This document shows, one piece after another, positions 1 to 6,847 of a stretch of DNA of 46,429 bases. This stretch comes from Thermodesulfovibrionales bacterium (GTDB lineage: Bacteria > Nitrospirota > Thermodesulfovibrionia > Thermodesulfovibrionales > UBA9159), in the NCBI GenBank assembly GCA_035686305.1, contig DASRZP010000051.1, forward strand, positions 1 through 46,429, written 5' to 3'. Both the position numbers and the translations under genes were made by a program. Positions within the stretch are counted from its first letter, which is position 1. Every line of letters begins with the position of its first letter. The notes beneath the pieces are model-generated. The model had not been told where the DNA came from, searched no databases, and saw nothing but the letters and a program-made list of their open reading frames with translations.

Positions 1-2
1 TT

Positions 3-1046
3 AACCTCGGCGCCTTTAATCACTACATAAATGTTCCGCTCCTGCAGCAATGGGCAGGGAAATCCATGGATATCAGGGGCATCATCGACCGTGCAGTTAG
101 GCGGTTGGTCGTACCTTTTTTCGGCAATCAGCCTGGGTACAGTATTGCGGTTCGGTTCAGGCGGATGGTGAGGGTCGAGGCGTTCCTTATCGTAGTCGTC
201 CTGCTTTGTGCAGCGGCGCTCCGCCACGAGGTACCCGCCCGCCACTATCTTCACCTCCAGCACACAAAAATGGAGCATGCACAGCAGGCGCCTGAGCCGG
301 TCGTGAGCCTTCAGACGAAACCTGAAAGAATTGCTGTGGGAATCCCTGTGGCGATGACCGTCCTGATCGAAGATCGTGACGGAAAACCTCTTGAAGGACT
401 CGAAGTCTCACATGAGAGGATACTCCACGCCATCGTCATCGGCAAGGATCTTAACGTCTTTGCCCATATCCACCCCGAGGACATTGGCCGCATCACTCGT
501 GAGATGAGGAAGAAGGCGACCTTCCCCCTGAGCTTTACCTTTCCGAAGGCCGGGGAATATCTCATTGGCATAGACTTCGCCGTCGCTGGTCAGACACATA
601 GCAAGAGCTTTTCTCTCAATGTCGCGGGTGAGCCGGCAATGGGAGGGCCTAAGGTCGATTTCTCGAAAACTAAGGATTTTGGAGAGTATCGCGTCACCCT
701 GACGACCCCTGAGAAGGTAAAGGCGGGCGAAGAAACAAGACTTGCATACTTCATTGAAAGGAACGGGGAGGCAGTGAAAGATCTCAATCCTTACCTCGGA
801 GCTGCAATGCACCTTGCTGTTGTACCCACTGACCTCAAGCTCTTTATCCATGCCCACGGGATCACGCCGGGGGAACCTCACCATCACATGGACCATATGG
901 ATATGCATGCCCATCCCCCCAAGAGGTTTGGCCCTGAGATCGATGCAGACGTCATCTTTCCCGTCAAGGGTATCTATAAGATATTCAGCCAGGTTGAACA
1001 CAAGGGAAAGGTCCTCCTCTTCGACTTCATGGTGAACGTGGAGTAG
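3..1046 (+). CDS. CopD-like membrane protein with His/Met-rich C-terminal domain (5' end outside window)
   Basis: The reading frame is open to the left edge without a stop, so the gene starts upstream. The first ATG in view (66) is probably internal. The residues encoded before it (NLGAFNHYINVPLL) and the following segment (RFRRMVRVEAFLIVVVLLC, a transmembrane helix near 850-210 bp from the start of the window's frame, about bases 150-215) resemble the last helices of the copper-resistance CopD membrane domain. After the helix comes an extracytoplasmic region of about 270 residues with FAHIHPED and, near bases 850-915, a cluster of His and Met residues (HAHG, HHHMDHMDMHAH) that looks suited to binding copper or another soft metal. 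Inference: a membrane protein for copper handling with a fused metal-binding domain. The secreted YtkA-like protein downstream fits an envelope role. The metal is not shown by the sequence. Confidence 0.7.
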   Translation, partial: NLGAFNHYINVPLLQQWAGKSMDIRGIIDRAVRRLVVPFFGNQPGYSIAVRFRRMVRVEAFLIVVVLLCAAALRHEVPARHYLHLQHTKMEHAQQAPEPVVSLQTKPERIAVGIPVAMTVLIEDRDGKPLEGLEVSHERILHAIVIGKDLNVFAHIHPEDIGRITREMRKKATFPLSFTFPKAGEYLIGIDFAVAGQTHSKSFSLNVAGEPAMGGPKVDFSKTKDFGEYRVTLTTPEKVKAGEETRLAYFIERNGEAVKDLNPYLGAAMHLAVVPTDLKLFIHAHGITPGEPHHHMDHMDMHAHPPKRFGPEIDADVIFPVKGIYKIFSQVEHKGKVLLFDFMVNVE

Positions 1047-1073
1047 CCGGTTCACGGCTTTGGCCATCAATCC

Positions 1074-1102
1074 TTGTAGTAGCCCGGTTTATCTGGTAAA
1101 AT
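1074..1102 (+). promoter_or_regulatory. putative sigma70 promoter for the YtkA-like gene
   Basis: TTGTAG at 1074-1079 and TAAAAT at 1097-1102 are separated by 17 bases. The -10 matches the consensus at five of six positions, the -35 only at three. It lies about 30 bases before the start codon of the following gene and in the short gap after the CopD-like stop codon. Confidence 0.4.
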
Positions 1103-1132
1103 GCTCTGAAAAGACAGGGTAGAGGAGGTCCT

Positions 1133-1624
1133 ATGGATATGAAGAGGAGTGCCTTGCTTGCTGCTGTATTGTGTCTATTTACGGTCTCTGTCGCCAGTGC
1201 AACGCATACCGGCGACGGCGGTTCTGATGGGAAGAAGGCGAGATTTACAAAACACTTCAACGAAACGCTTTTCCAGATTTCCGAGAAGGGTGAGTTTAGT
1301 GTCGAGGTCCTGCTGGACGACAAGGAATACCCTAAACTCGGCAAGAATGTAATCGGTATTGTGATCCATAACAAGCACGATCAGGATGTAGAAGGCGCCG
1401 ATATTACGCTTTCCCTTCTCAGCGATGGCCAGGATGTCACAGGGTCACCGTTTGTCAAGGAAAAGGGAGACGGGTTGTACACCGTCGCAGACCTTGATCT
1501 CTCCAAGGAGAGGAAAGGGGAACTGAGGGTCAAGATCAGGCAGAAGGAGGTCCAGGATACTGCCGTCTTTGTTCTTCCCTCGGCATTGAAGGAACGTTTT
1601 CCTGCAGGCAGATATACTGAATGA
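1133..1624 (+). CDS. secreted YtkA/FixH-like domain protein
   Basis: The 163-residue product starts with an apparent signal peptide (MDMKRSALLAAVLCLFTVSV, cleavage near SASA/VASA-THTG). The rest forms a single beta-rich domain. Features such as NVIGIVIHNKHDQDVEGADI and KEKGDGLYTVADLDL resemble the YtkA-like fold, an immunoglobulin-like domain of secreted or membrane-attached proteins often found near metal and respiratory genes. A strong Shine-Dalgarno AGGAGGT lies at 1123-1129. Either ATG 1133 or ATG 1139 could be the start; spacing is 4 and 10 bases. No catalytic motif is visible. Placement after a CopD-like gene suggests a periplasmic copper or redox role, which is inference. Confidence 0.6.
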   Translation: MDMKRSALLAAVLCLFTVSVASATHTGDGGSDGKKARFTKHFNETLFQISEKGEFSVEVLLDDKEYPKLGKNVIGIVIHNKHDQDVEGADITLSLLSDGQDVTGSPFVKEKGDGLYTVADLDLSKERKGELRVKIRQKEVQDTAVFVLPSALKERFPAGRYTE

Positions 1625-1660
1625 AGCGATGGCCGACAAGGGGAGAAAAGAGTCCTGATA

Positions 1661-1689
1661 TTGACAAGAGAGTAATTTTGTACTAAACT
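1661..1689 (+). promoter_or_regulatory. promoter of the pyr operon
   Basis: A perfect -35 hexamer TTGACA (1661-1666) is followed after 17 bases by TAAACT (1684-1689, four of six). It lies about 145 bases before pyrR and leads into the attenuator leader described next. Transcription probably begins near 1696. Confidence 0.7.
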
Positions 1690-1726
1690 TCAGGCAACAC
1701 ATCCGGGAAATGCCTTGTAGTTATTC

Positions 1727-1759
1727 GCCTTTAAGATAGCCCGGTGAGGCTAAAAAGGC
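1727..1759 (+). promoter_or_regulatory. PyrR-binding RNA hairpin (anti-antiterminator)
   Basis: Bases 1738-1751 (AGCCCGGTGAGGCT) match the known PyrR binding-loop consensus ARUCCNGNGAGGYU at 13 of 14 positions. They sit at the top of a two-part stem: GCCTTT (1727-1732) pairs with AAAGGC (1754-1759), and TAGCC (1737-1741) pairs with GGCTA (1748-1752), with an asymmetric purine bulge between them. This is the architecture bound by PyrR with UMP. Binding would stabilise this hairpin and favour the downstream terminator. The segment GGTGAGGCT (1743-1751) can alternatively pair with AGCC-GT-TCACC at 1790-1800, which would exclude the hairpin; I did not identify the complete antiterminator. Confidence 0.75.
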
Positions 1760-1802
1760 AAAGGAGTCAGCGTGAGCTGCAAACAATACAGCCGTTCACC
1801 AC

Positions 1803-1835
1803 ACCTTCTCCATGACCTCTGGGGAAGGTTTTTTT
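1803..1835 (+). terminator. pyr leader intrinsic terminator (attenuator)
   Basis: A nine-base-pair stem, ACCTTCTCC (1803-1811) with GGGGAAGGT (1821-1829), encloses a nine-base loop and is followed at once by seven T residues (1829-1835). It ends directly before the pyrR ATG at 1836. The 3' arm, GGGGAAGG, is also the only good Shine-Dalgarno for pyrR, so the folded hairpin would hide the ribosome site as well as end transcription. Confidence 0.8.
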
Positions 1836-2408
1836 ATGTCTGATGCCATGGCAAAAGAACTTCTGAACAAGAAAGAGATCGACCGGGCCATAATGAGGAT
1901 GGCCCATGAGATCATCGAGAAGAATAAAGGTACGGAAAACATTTGCCTCGTGGGGATTCAGCGCGGAGGGGTACACCTTGCTCGGAGGCTTTCCGAGAAC
2001 ATAGGGGAGATTGAGCATGTGAGCATCCCTGTCGGGTCCCTTGATATCTCCTTTTACCGCGATGATCTGAGCATCCGGAAGGAGCACCCCTTTGTCCGGA
2101 AGACCGATGTCCCCTGCGACATTACGGGCAAGAAGGTCATCCTCGTTGACGATGTTCTTTTCACCGGGCGGTCGATCAGGGCCGCAATGGATGCGCTCAT
2201 GGACATTGGGAGGCCCTCCGCCATCCAGCTTGCTGTCCTGATAGACAGGGGCCATCGGGAACTTCCGATAAAGGCTGACTATGTCGGGAAGAATATCCCG
2301 ACTGCCCTCGATGAAACGGTCAGATTGCACCTGGAAGAGGAAGGCGCGGAGGAACGGGTGATCATCGTCCATTCTTCGGGAACTGAAGGGGAGGCCCATG
2401 ATAAGTAA
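1836..2408 (+). CDS. pyrR: PyrR bifunctional pyr operon regulator / uracil phosphoribosyltransferase
   Basis: PyrR senses UMP/PRPP, binds the pyr leader RNA and often has uracil phosphoribosyltransferase activity. The 190-residue product has the phosphoribosyltransferase PRPP loop [13 protein letters not shown] at about residues 101-113 and the PyrR-typical LDISFYRDD near 69-77. I chose ATG 1836 ([10 protein letters not shown]) because GGGGAAGG lies seven bases upstream and homologues begin similarly. An in-frame ATG at 1812 lies inside the terminator loop and lacks a ribosome site. The gene heads the pyr operon and overlaps pyrB by 11 bases, as expected for a cytosolic autoregulator of pyrimidine synthesis. 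The matching RNA target sits in its own leader. Confidence 0.93.
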   Translation: MSDAMAKELLNKKEIDRAIMRMAHEIIEKNKGTENICLVGIQRGGVHLARRLSENIGEIEHVSIPVGSLDISFYRDDLSIRKEHPFVRKTDVPCDITGKKVILVDDVLFTGRSIRAAMDALMDIGRPSAIQLAVLIDRGHRELPIKADYVGKNIPTALDETVRLHLEEEGAEERVIIVHSSGTEGEAHDK

Positions 2409-3324
2409 TCTGAGGTCCAAGGACCTCCTCGGCATAAAGGACCTGAATGCCGAGGAGATACATCTCATCCTCGACACGGCCTCGGGTTTCAGGGATGTTC
2501 TTGGAAGGGACATCAAAAAGGTCCCTGCCCTGCGCGGCAAGACCGTGGTGAATCTCTTTTTTGAGCCGTCGACAAGGACAAAGACCTCCTTCGAACTGGC
2601 AGAAAAAAGATTGAGCACCGATGTCCTGAACTTCTCCGTGCCGACGAGCAGTGTTGTGAAGGGGGAAACGCTCTATGACACGATAAAAACGATTGAAGCC
2701 TATGGAGTGGATTTTGTGGTGATACGTCATTCCTGCAGCGGGACCCCTCACTTCATCGCGAGGAACGTAGACGCGTCGGTTATCAATGCAGGTGATGGCG
2801 TGCACGAACATCCTACGCAGGCCCTCCTTGATGCCTTTACGATCAAAGAAAAGAAGGGAGCTTTCCCTGGTCTCGAGGTTGCGATCGTCGGCGATATACT
2901 CCATAGCAGGGTGGCGAAGTCGAATATTTCCGCCCTTGCTAAACTCGGAGCAAAGGTGAGACTCATAGCCCCTCCGACGCTCCTGCCGTCCTGCATCCCG
3001 GAAGGTGCAGCGGTGTATCACGCTATGGATGAAGGGTTGAAGGGCGTTGATGTTGTGATGATGCTGAGGATCCAGATGGAACGGCAGGGGAAGGGCTTCT
3101 TTCCCTCTACCGGTGAATTTTTCAAGCTCTGGGGGTTGACGAGGGAGAGAGTGGCACTTGCCAAGGCTGATGCCATTGTCATGCACCCCGGTCCCATGAA
3201 CAGGGGTGTTGAGATAGCATCTGATGTTGCCGACTCTCCCCAGTCCGTAATACGCGAGCAGGTTACGAACGGCATTGCCGTGAGAATGGCTGTGATGTAT
3301 CTCCTCGGTGGGGCGCGGGGGTAG
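2398..3324 (+). CDS. pyrB: aspartate carbamoyltransferase catalytic subunit
   Basis: Catalyses carbamoyl phosphate + L-aspartate to N-carbamoyl-aspartate, the committed step of pyrimidine synthesis in the cytosol. The 308-residue chain has the carbamoyl-phosphate site [15 protein letters not shown] (STRT at 58-61), the [12 protein letters not shown] segment in the middle and [10 protein letters not shown] starting at about residue 263. Length is normal for the catalytic chain. No pyrI regulatory-subunit gene is present, so feedback control likely falls to PyrR attenuation. It overlaps the end of pyrR by 11 bases and is four bases from the pyrC start, which points to translational coupling. 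Confidence 0.96.
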   Translation: MISNLRSKDLLGIKDLNAEEIHLILDTASGFRDVLGRDIKKVPALRGKTVVNLFFEPSTRTKTSFELAEKRLSTDVLNFSVPTSSVVKGETLYDTIKTIEAYGVDFVVIRHSCSGTPHFIARNVDASVINAGDGVHEHPTQALLDAFTIKEKKGAFPGLEVAIVGDILHSRVAKSNISALAKLGAKVRLIAPPTLLPSCIPEGAAVYHAMDEGLKGVDVVMMLRIQMERQGKGFFPSTGEFFKLWGLTRERVALAKADAIVMHPGPMNRGVEIASDVADSPQSVIREQVTNGIAVRMAVMYLLGGARG

Positions 3325-3328
3325 GACC

Positions 3329-4675
3329 ATGAGAGACGACCAAGGCATAACAATCATCATCAGGAATGGTCACATAATCGATCCTTCTCAGGGGATCGAC
3401 GGTATAGGAGATATCTCTATCGAGAATGGGAAGGTTACAGAAATCAGAATGGGAGCGAATCCTCTGCACTCCCCTCAGCCTCTTCAGAAGGGCGGTAAGG
3501 GGGAACCTCATGCGGGTGGCTCGGGAATCCATACGATCGATGCAACGGGTCTCTATGTCTTGCCAGGTCTCGTCGATATGCACACTCATTTGAGGGAGCC
3601 GGGCTTTGAACACAAAGAGACGATAAGGACAGGGACGCTGGCTGCGTTGAGAGGCGGATTTACCTCGGTCTGCTGTATGCCCAACACAAAACCGGTGAAC
3701 GACAATGAGACCGTTACCGAATTTATCCTGCGGAAGACTTACGCCGAGGGGGCATGTTATGTCTATCCCATCGGAGCGATCACGAAAGGTCAGAAAGGCG
3801 AGGAGCTTGCGGAGATGGGAATGATGCGGGAGGCAGGATGCGTCGCCTTTTCTGATGATGGCTTTCCGGTCATGAACAGCCTGATCATGAGGAGGGCCCT
3901 CGAATACTCAAGGGTCTTTCATGTGCCGATCATCGCCCATAGTGAGGATCTCACCCTTTCCGACGGCGGTGTCATGAACGAGGGAGTGGTCTCTGCGGCC
4001 ATGGGGTTGAAAGGGATCCCGTCGGCAGCTGAGGAAGTGATGATCTCGCGGGACATCGCTCTGGCTGAATTGACGGGCGGCAGGCTCCATATCGCCCATG
4101 TCTCGACAAGGGGCTCTGTGAGGCTCATACGACAGGCAAAGGAGAGAGGCATCCCTGTTACTGCCGAGACATGCCCACACTATTTCAGCCTAACTGAAGA
4201 GGCCGTCAGCGGATATGAGACAAAGGCAAAGGTGAACCCCCCTTTAAGGACGAGGCAGGACCTAGATGCTATGAAAGAAGGGCTGAAGGACGGTACCATC
4301 GATGTTATCGCAACAGACCACGCACCCCATCACAGGGACGAGAAACTTCTGGAATTCGACAAGGCAACCTCAGGCATATCGGGCCTTGAGACGGCCCTTT
4401 CCCTGAGCCTGAGGCTCGTGGAAGAAGGCGTCTTCACCCTTTCTCAGCTTGTCGAGAAAATGGCCTGGAACCCTTCAAAGATCCTGAATATCAGAAAGGG
4501 GTCGCTGGCAGCCGGTTCCGATGCGGATATCGTCATCGTCGACAGAAACAAGGGGTTCATTGTCGAGCCTGAGTGGTTCGTCTCAAAGGGCAAGAACTCG
4601 CCCTTCGGGGGATGGGTGCTGAAGGGTCTGCCGGTCAAGGTTATCGTCAAAGGAAAGATTTCGGAGGTTTCATGA
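3329..4675 (+). CDS. pyrC: dihydroorotase, class I
   Basis: Zn-dependent amidohydrolase that cyclises N-carbamoyl-aspartate to dihydroorotate. The metal-binding HTHLREPG lies at about residues 85-92; later motifs are [27 protein letters not shown] and ATDHAPHH, the usual class I order. ATG 3329 follows the pyrB stop by four bases and has GGGGGTAGG upstream; an in-frame GTG at 3308 would lie inside pyrB. The product is 448 residues, about 20 longer than typical. The extra length sits between the first beta strands and the HTH motif (about residues 42-66), where the DNA is an imperfect palindrome (see repeat at 3470). The rest is intact, so the enzyme is probably active. Confidence 0.95.
   Translation: MRDDQGITIIIRNGHIIDPSQGIDGIGDISIENGKVTEIRMGANPLHSPQPLQKGGKGEPHAGGSGIHTIDATGLYVLPGLVDMHTHLREPGFEHKETIRTGTLAALRGGFTSVCCMPNTKPVNDNETVTEFILRKTYAEGACYVYPIGAITKGQKGEELAEMGMMREAGCVAFSDDGFPVMNSLIMRRALEYSRVFHVPIIAHSEDLTLSDGGVMNEGVVSAAMGLKGIPSAAEEVMISRDIALAELTGGRLHIAHVSTRGSVRLIRQAKERGIPVTAETCPHYFSLTEEAVSGYETKAKVNPPLRTRQDLDAMKEGLKDGTIDVIATDHAPHHRDEKLLEFDKATSGISGLETALSLSLRLVEEGVFTLSQLVEKMAWNPSKILNIRKGSLAAGSDADIVIVDRNKGFIVEPEWFVSKGKNSPFGGWVLKGLPVKVIVKGKISEVS
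3470..3504 (+). repeat. in-frame palindromic insert in pyrC
   Basis: The stretch begins TCCCCTCAGCC and ends with GGCGGTAAGGGGGA, with CTTCAGAAG at its centre, so the two arms are imperfectly complementary. It encodes the low-complexity [13 protein letters not shown] inside pyrC, where dihydroorotases normally have only a short connection. Palindromes of this kind encoding 'SP..KGG.GG' peptides occur as dispersed repeats in many bacterial genomes; that this is one of them is inference from appearance. Confidence 0.5.
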
Positions 4676-5841
4676 CGAGGGCATTGCTTGTCTTATCGGA
4701 CGGAACAATTTTTGAGGGACTGAGTTTCGGGGCCGAGGGTGAGGCTATCGGCGAGGTCGTCTTCAACACCTCCATGACGGGATACCAGGAGATCCTTACC
4801 GACCCTTCGTACAAAGGCCAGATGGTCGCGATGACCTATTCCCAGATCGGTAATTATGGGATCAATACAGAAGATGTCGAATCTGCCGGCGGCCCCAAAG
4901 TGGAAGGGTTCATCGTCAGGGAATGTCCTGATTTCCCGAGCAGCTGGAGGGCGACGCTGTCGCTGAGTCAGTATCTCAGGGACAACGGGGTTGTCGGGAT
5001 AGAGGGAATCGATACGAGGGCGTTGACGAGGCATCTGAGGAACCATGGTGCGCAGATGGGAATCCTTTCGACTACAGACCCCGATCCTGCGCATCTTTTG
5101 TCAAGGGTCAGAAGACATCCGGGGATCTCCGCCCTCGATCTCGTAAAGGAGGTGACGACAAAAGAACAGTATTCATGGACTGAAGGGTGCTGGAGATGGT
5201 GCAGCAAAGAGGTGAGGGATTTGGCGTCGGAGATCGGCAACAAGGAAAAAACCGATCATCGGTCCCTGCCCCCTAGACCCTATCGTGTCGTCGTTTATGA
5301 TTTCGGCATCAAGTTCAACATCCTGAGGAACCTCGTTGAGGCAGGTTTTGACGTGACCGTCGTCCCTGCGGAGACGCCTGCAGAAGAGGTCCTCGAGATG
5401 AATCCCGACGGCATAATCCTGAGCAACGGGCCCGGCGACCCTGAAACAGTGACCTATGCGATCGAGAATGCGAGGAGACTCATCGGCAAGAAGCCTATAT
5501 TCGGCATCTGCCTCGGCCATCAGATACTCGGGCTTGCCATGGGAGGAAGGACGTACAAACTCAAGTTCGGCCATCACGGCGGCAACCATCCTGTTAAGGA
5601 TTTGTCAACGGCAAGGATCGAGATAACCTCGCAGAACCACAACTATTGCGTGGACATTGCGAGCCTCAGGGGAAAGGCGAAGCTCACTCATAAGAACCTC
5701 TATGACGGCACCGAAGAAGGAATGGTGCATGTGGAGTTTCCGCTCTTCTCGGTGCAGCACCATCCCGAGGCAGGGCCGGGGCCGAACGACTCAGCCCATC
5801 TCTTCAGAAGGTTCCGGGAGATGATCGGAGGGAAGACATGA
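4672..5841 (+). CDS. carA: carbamoyl-phosphate synthase small subunit
   Basis: Glutaminase subunit that feeds ammonia to CarB for carbamoyl phosphate, shared by pyrimidine and arginine synthesis. The N-terminal half has [20 protein letters not shown]; the C-terminal class I glutamine amidotransferase domain has [12 protein letters not shown] (nucleophile Cys) and the [11 protein letters not shown] His/Glu pair. ATG 4672 overlaps the pyrC TGA in ATGA form and has GGAGG four bases upstream of it, giving 389 residues, normal for CarA. An upstream GTG in the same frame would reach far into pyrC and was not used. Separated from carB by about 1 kb, unlike the usual adjacent carAB. Confidence 0.96.
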   Translation: MTRALLVLSDGTIFEGLSFGAEGEAIGEVVFNTSMTGYQEILTDPSYKGQMVAMTYSQIGNYGINTEDVESAGGPKVEGFIVRECPDFPSSWRATLSLSQYLRDNGVVGIEGIDTRALTRHLRNHGAQMGILSTTDPDPAHLLSRVRRHPGISALDLVKEVTTKEQYSWTEGCWRWCSKEVRDLASEIGNKEKTDHRSLPPRPYRVVVYDFGIKFNILRNLVEAGFDVTVVPAETPAEEVLEMNPDGIILSNGPGDPETVTYAIENARRLIGKKPIFGICLGHQILGLAMGGRTYKLKFGHHGGNHPVKDLSTARIEITSQNHNYCVDIASLRGKAKLTHKNLYDGTEEGMVHVEFPLFSVQHHPEAGPGPNDSAHLFRRFREMIGGKT

Positions 5842-5964
5842 TGAAAGAGGTCACGTCGGACATCTACCATCTTCTCCATCCGAAGATGGCCTTCTACTTC
5901 GGCGGCAGGTCGTAGGATCCGGAATGTCATCGTGACAAACTCCATGACGGGAACAAAAGCATGA
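5841..5964 (+). pseudogene. short remnant of a flavin-reductase-like gene
   Basis: Immediately after carA, starting with an ATG that overlaps its stop, a 24-codon frame encodes [20 protein letters not shown] and ends at TAG 5913-5915. In the +1 frame the next bases (5920-5961) encode RNVIVTNSMTGTKA. Together these resemble the beginning of flavin reductase / FMN-binding split-barrel proteins ('..YHLLHP....NVMT.S..').Only about 40 codons remain, split by a frame shift and a stop. The identification rests on short similarity and should be treated as tentative. Confidence 0.35.
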
Positions 5965-6569
5965 GTTACGACCTCATGATAAAGGACGATACTCTCATAC
6001 TGAGAACGTCTTCCTTCAGGGCAGAGAAGGGGAGCGTCCTTCACAGCGGCATTTATAACCGCGAGCTTGCGTCGAGTCTGGCAGCAGGCGGCGTTCTGAT
6101 GCTCCTTGGATTTTTTTTTGCCGCGAGCGGTAAAATAACGGTTGTCCATCTTGTGTCAGGGGCCGCGGTATTTGCCGTTCTCTTCCTTGTTTCCAGGAGG
6201 TTCCTATTCCGCGAGGTAATTCTTGAGGCCCTTTTTGACAGAGTGAACGACAGGATAGATACCTCGGTGCGGAAGATCGTCGGCAGTGTCAGACAGGTCC
6301 ATAAGATGTCAGAGCTCTCGGGTATCTGTCTGGACCATGTGACGGTTCAGCCTGAAAATCCCGACGGGATCCGTGTTGTTGAGAAGATCGCCCTGCAGCA
6401 CGGCACGGTGATCCCGGGGTTTGGAAAGATCAAGGAATTCCATGTGGTGCAGCTCGATTTTTCCGGCGAGCGGGTCAGTATTTTCAGTTCGGGAAAGAAA
6501 GAGGAGGCAGAGGCACTCATCGCCAGGTTAAAGGGGTTTGTCAGTGATTCACCGAACAGGGGAGCATGA
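5961..6569 (+). CDS. predicted membrane protein of unknown function, inserted between carA and carB
   Basis: I do not recognise a family. The 202-residue product has a charged N-terminus of about 35 residues, then two close transmembrane helices (about residues 37-55, LAAGGVLMLLGFFFAASG, and 60-78, VVHLVSGAAVFAVLFLVS), then a soluble C-terminal region of about 120 residues with alternating hydrophobic and charged residues (VRKIVGSVRQVHKMSELSG, a possible amphipathic helix). Topology predicts both ends in the cytosol. It lies within the pyrimidine operon, in the same direction, and abuts the next small gene with no gap, so it is probably co-transcribed with carAB. There is no visible catalytic motif. 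Confidence 0.65.
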   Translation: MSYDLMIKDDTLILRTSSFRAEKGSVLHSGIYNRELASSLAAGGVLMLLGFFFAASGKITVVHLVSGAAVFAVLFLVSRRFLFREVILEALFDRVNDRIDTSVRKIVGSVRQVHKMSELSGICLDHVTVQPENPDGIRVVEKIALQHGTVIPGFGKIKEFHVVQLDFSGERVSIFSSGKKEEAEALIARLKGFVSDSPNRGA

Positions 6570-6845
6570 ATGAGTCTCGTCTATGATGAGCTTATTATCG
6601 CGACAAAACGGGAGATAGCGGTCTGTGAAGATGCGATAAAGAACGTGAGGAAGACCCTTGCCCACATGGAAGGCAGATATGCGATGGGCACTCCTGCATT
6701 TATCGAAAAGATGAAGAACAGTGACATGGGCGGCAATGCCGATTATGAACTCTGGTATTCGAGTTTTCTTGGGTTAGGGCGCTGGGAAGAGAGGTTGGAA
6801 GGCCTAAGGGAGATCCTCCGGATGCATTTCGGATCGATGAGGTGA
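6570..6845 (+). CDS. small helical protein of unknown function
   Basis: A 91-residue product predicted to be mostly helical: [20 protein letters not shown] and [20 protein letters not shown] suggest a short coiled coil, followed by a Trp-rich stretch ([20 protein letters not shown]). The ATG directly follows the stop codon of the upstream membrane-protein gene, and GGGGAGC just before it can serve as ribosome site. The stop overlaps the region just before carB. Because it pairs so tightly with the membrane gene, the two may act together. No function can be assigned. Confidence 0.6.
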   Translation: MSLVYDELIIATKREIAVCEDAIKNVRKTLAHMEGRYAMGTPAFIEKMKNSDMGGNADYELWYSSFLGLGRWEERLEGLREILRMHFGSMR

Positions 6846-6847
6846 AC

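Noticed and set aside
1812-1835. Upstream ATG start for pyrR at 1812
   Set aside because: It lies in the loop of the attenuator hairpin, has no ribosome site, and adds residues unlike PyrR homologues.
2362-3360. Long minus-strand open frame of 332 codons opposite pyrB
   Set aside because: It is the antisense shadow of pyrB, has no ribosome site or family motif, and the plus-strand gene is certain.
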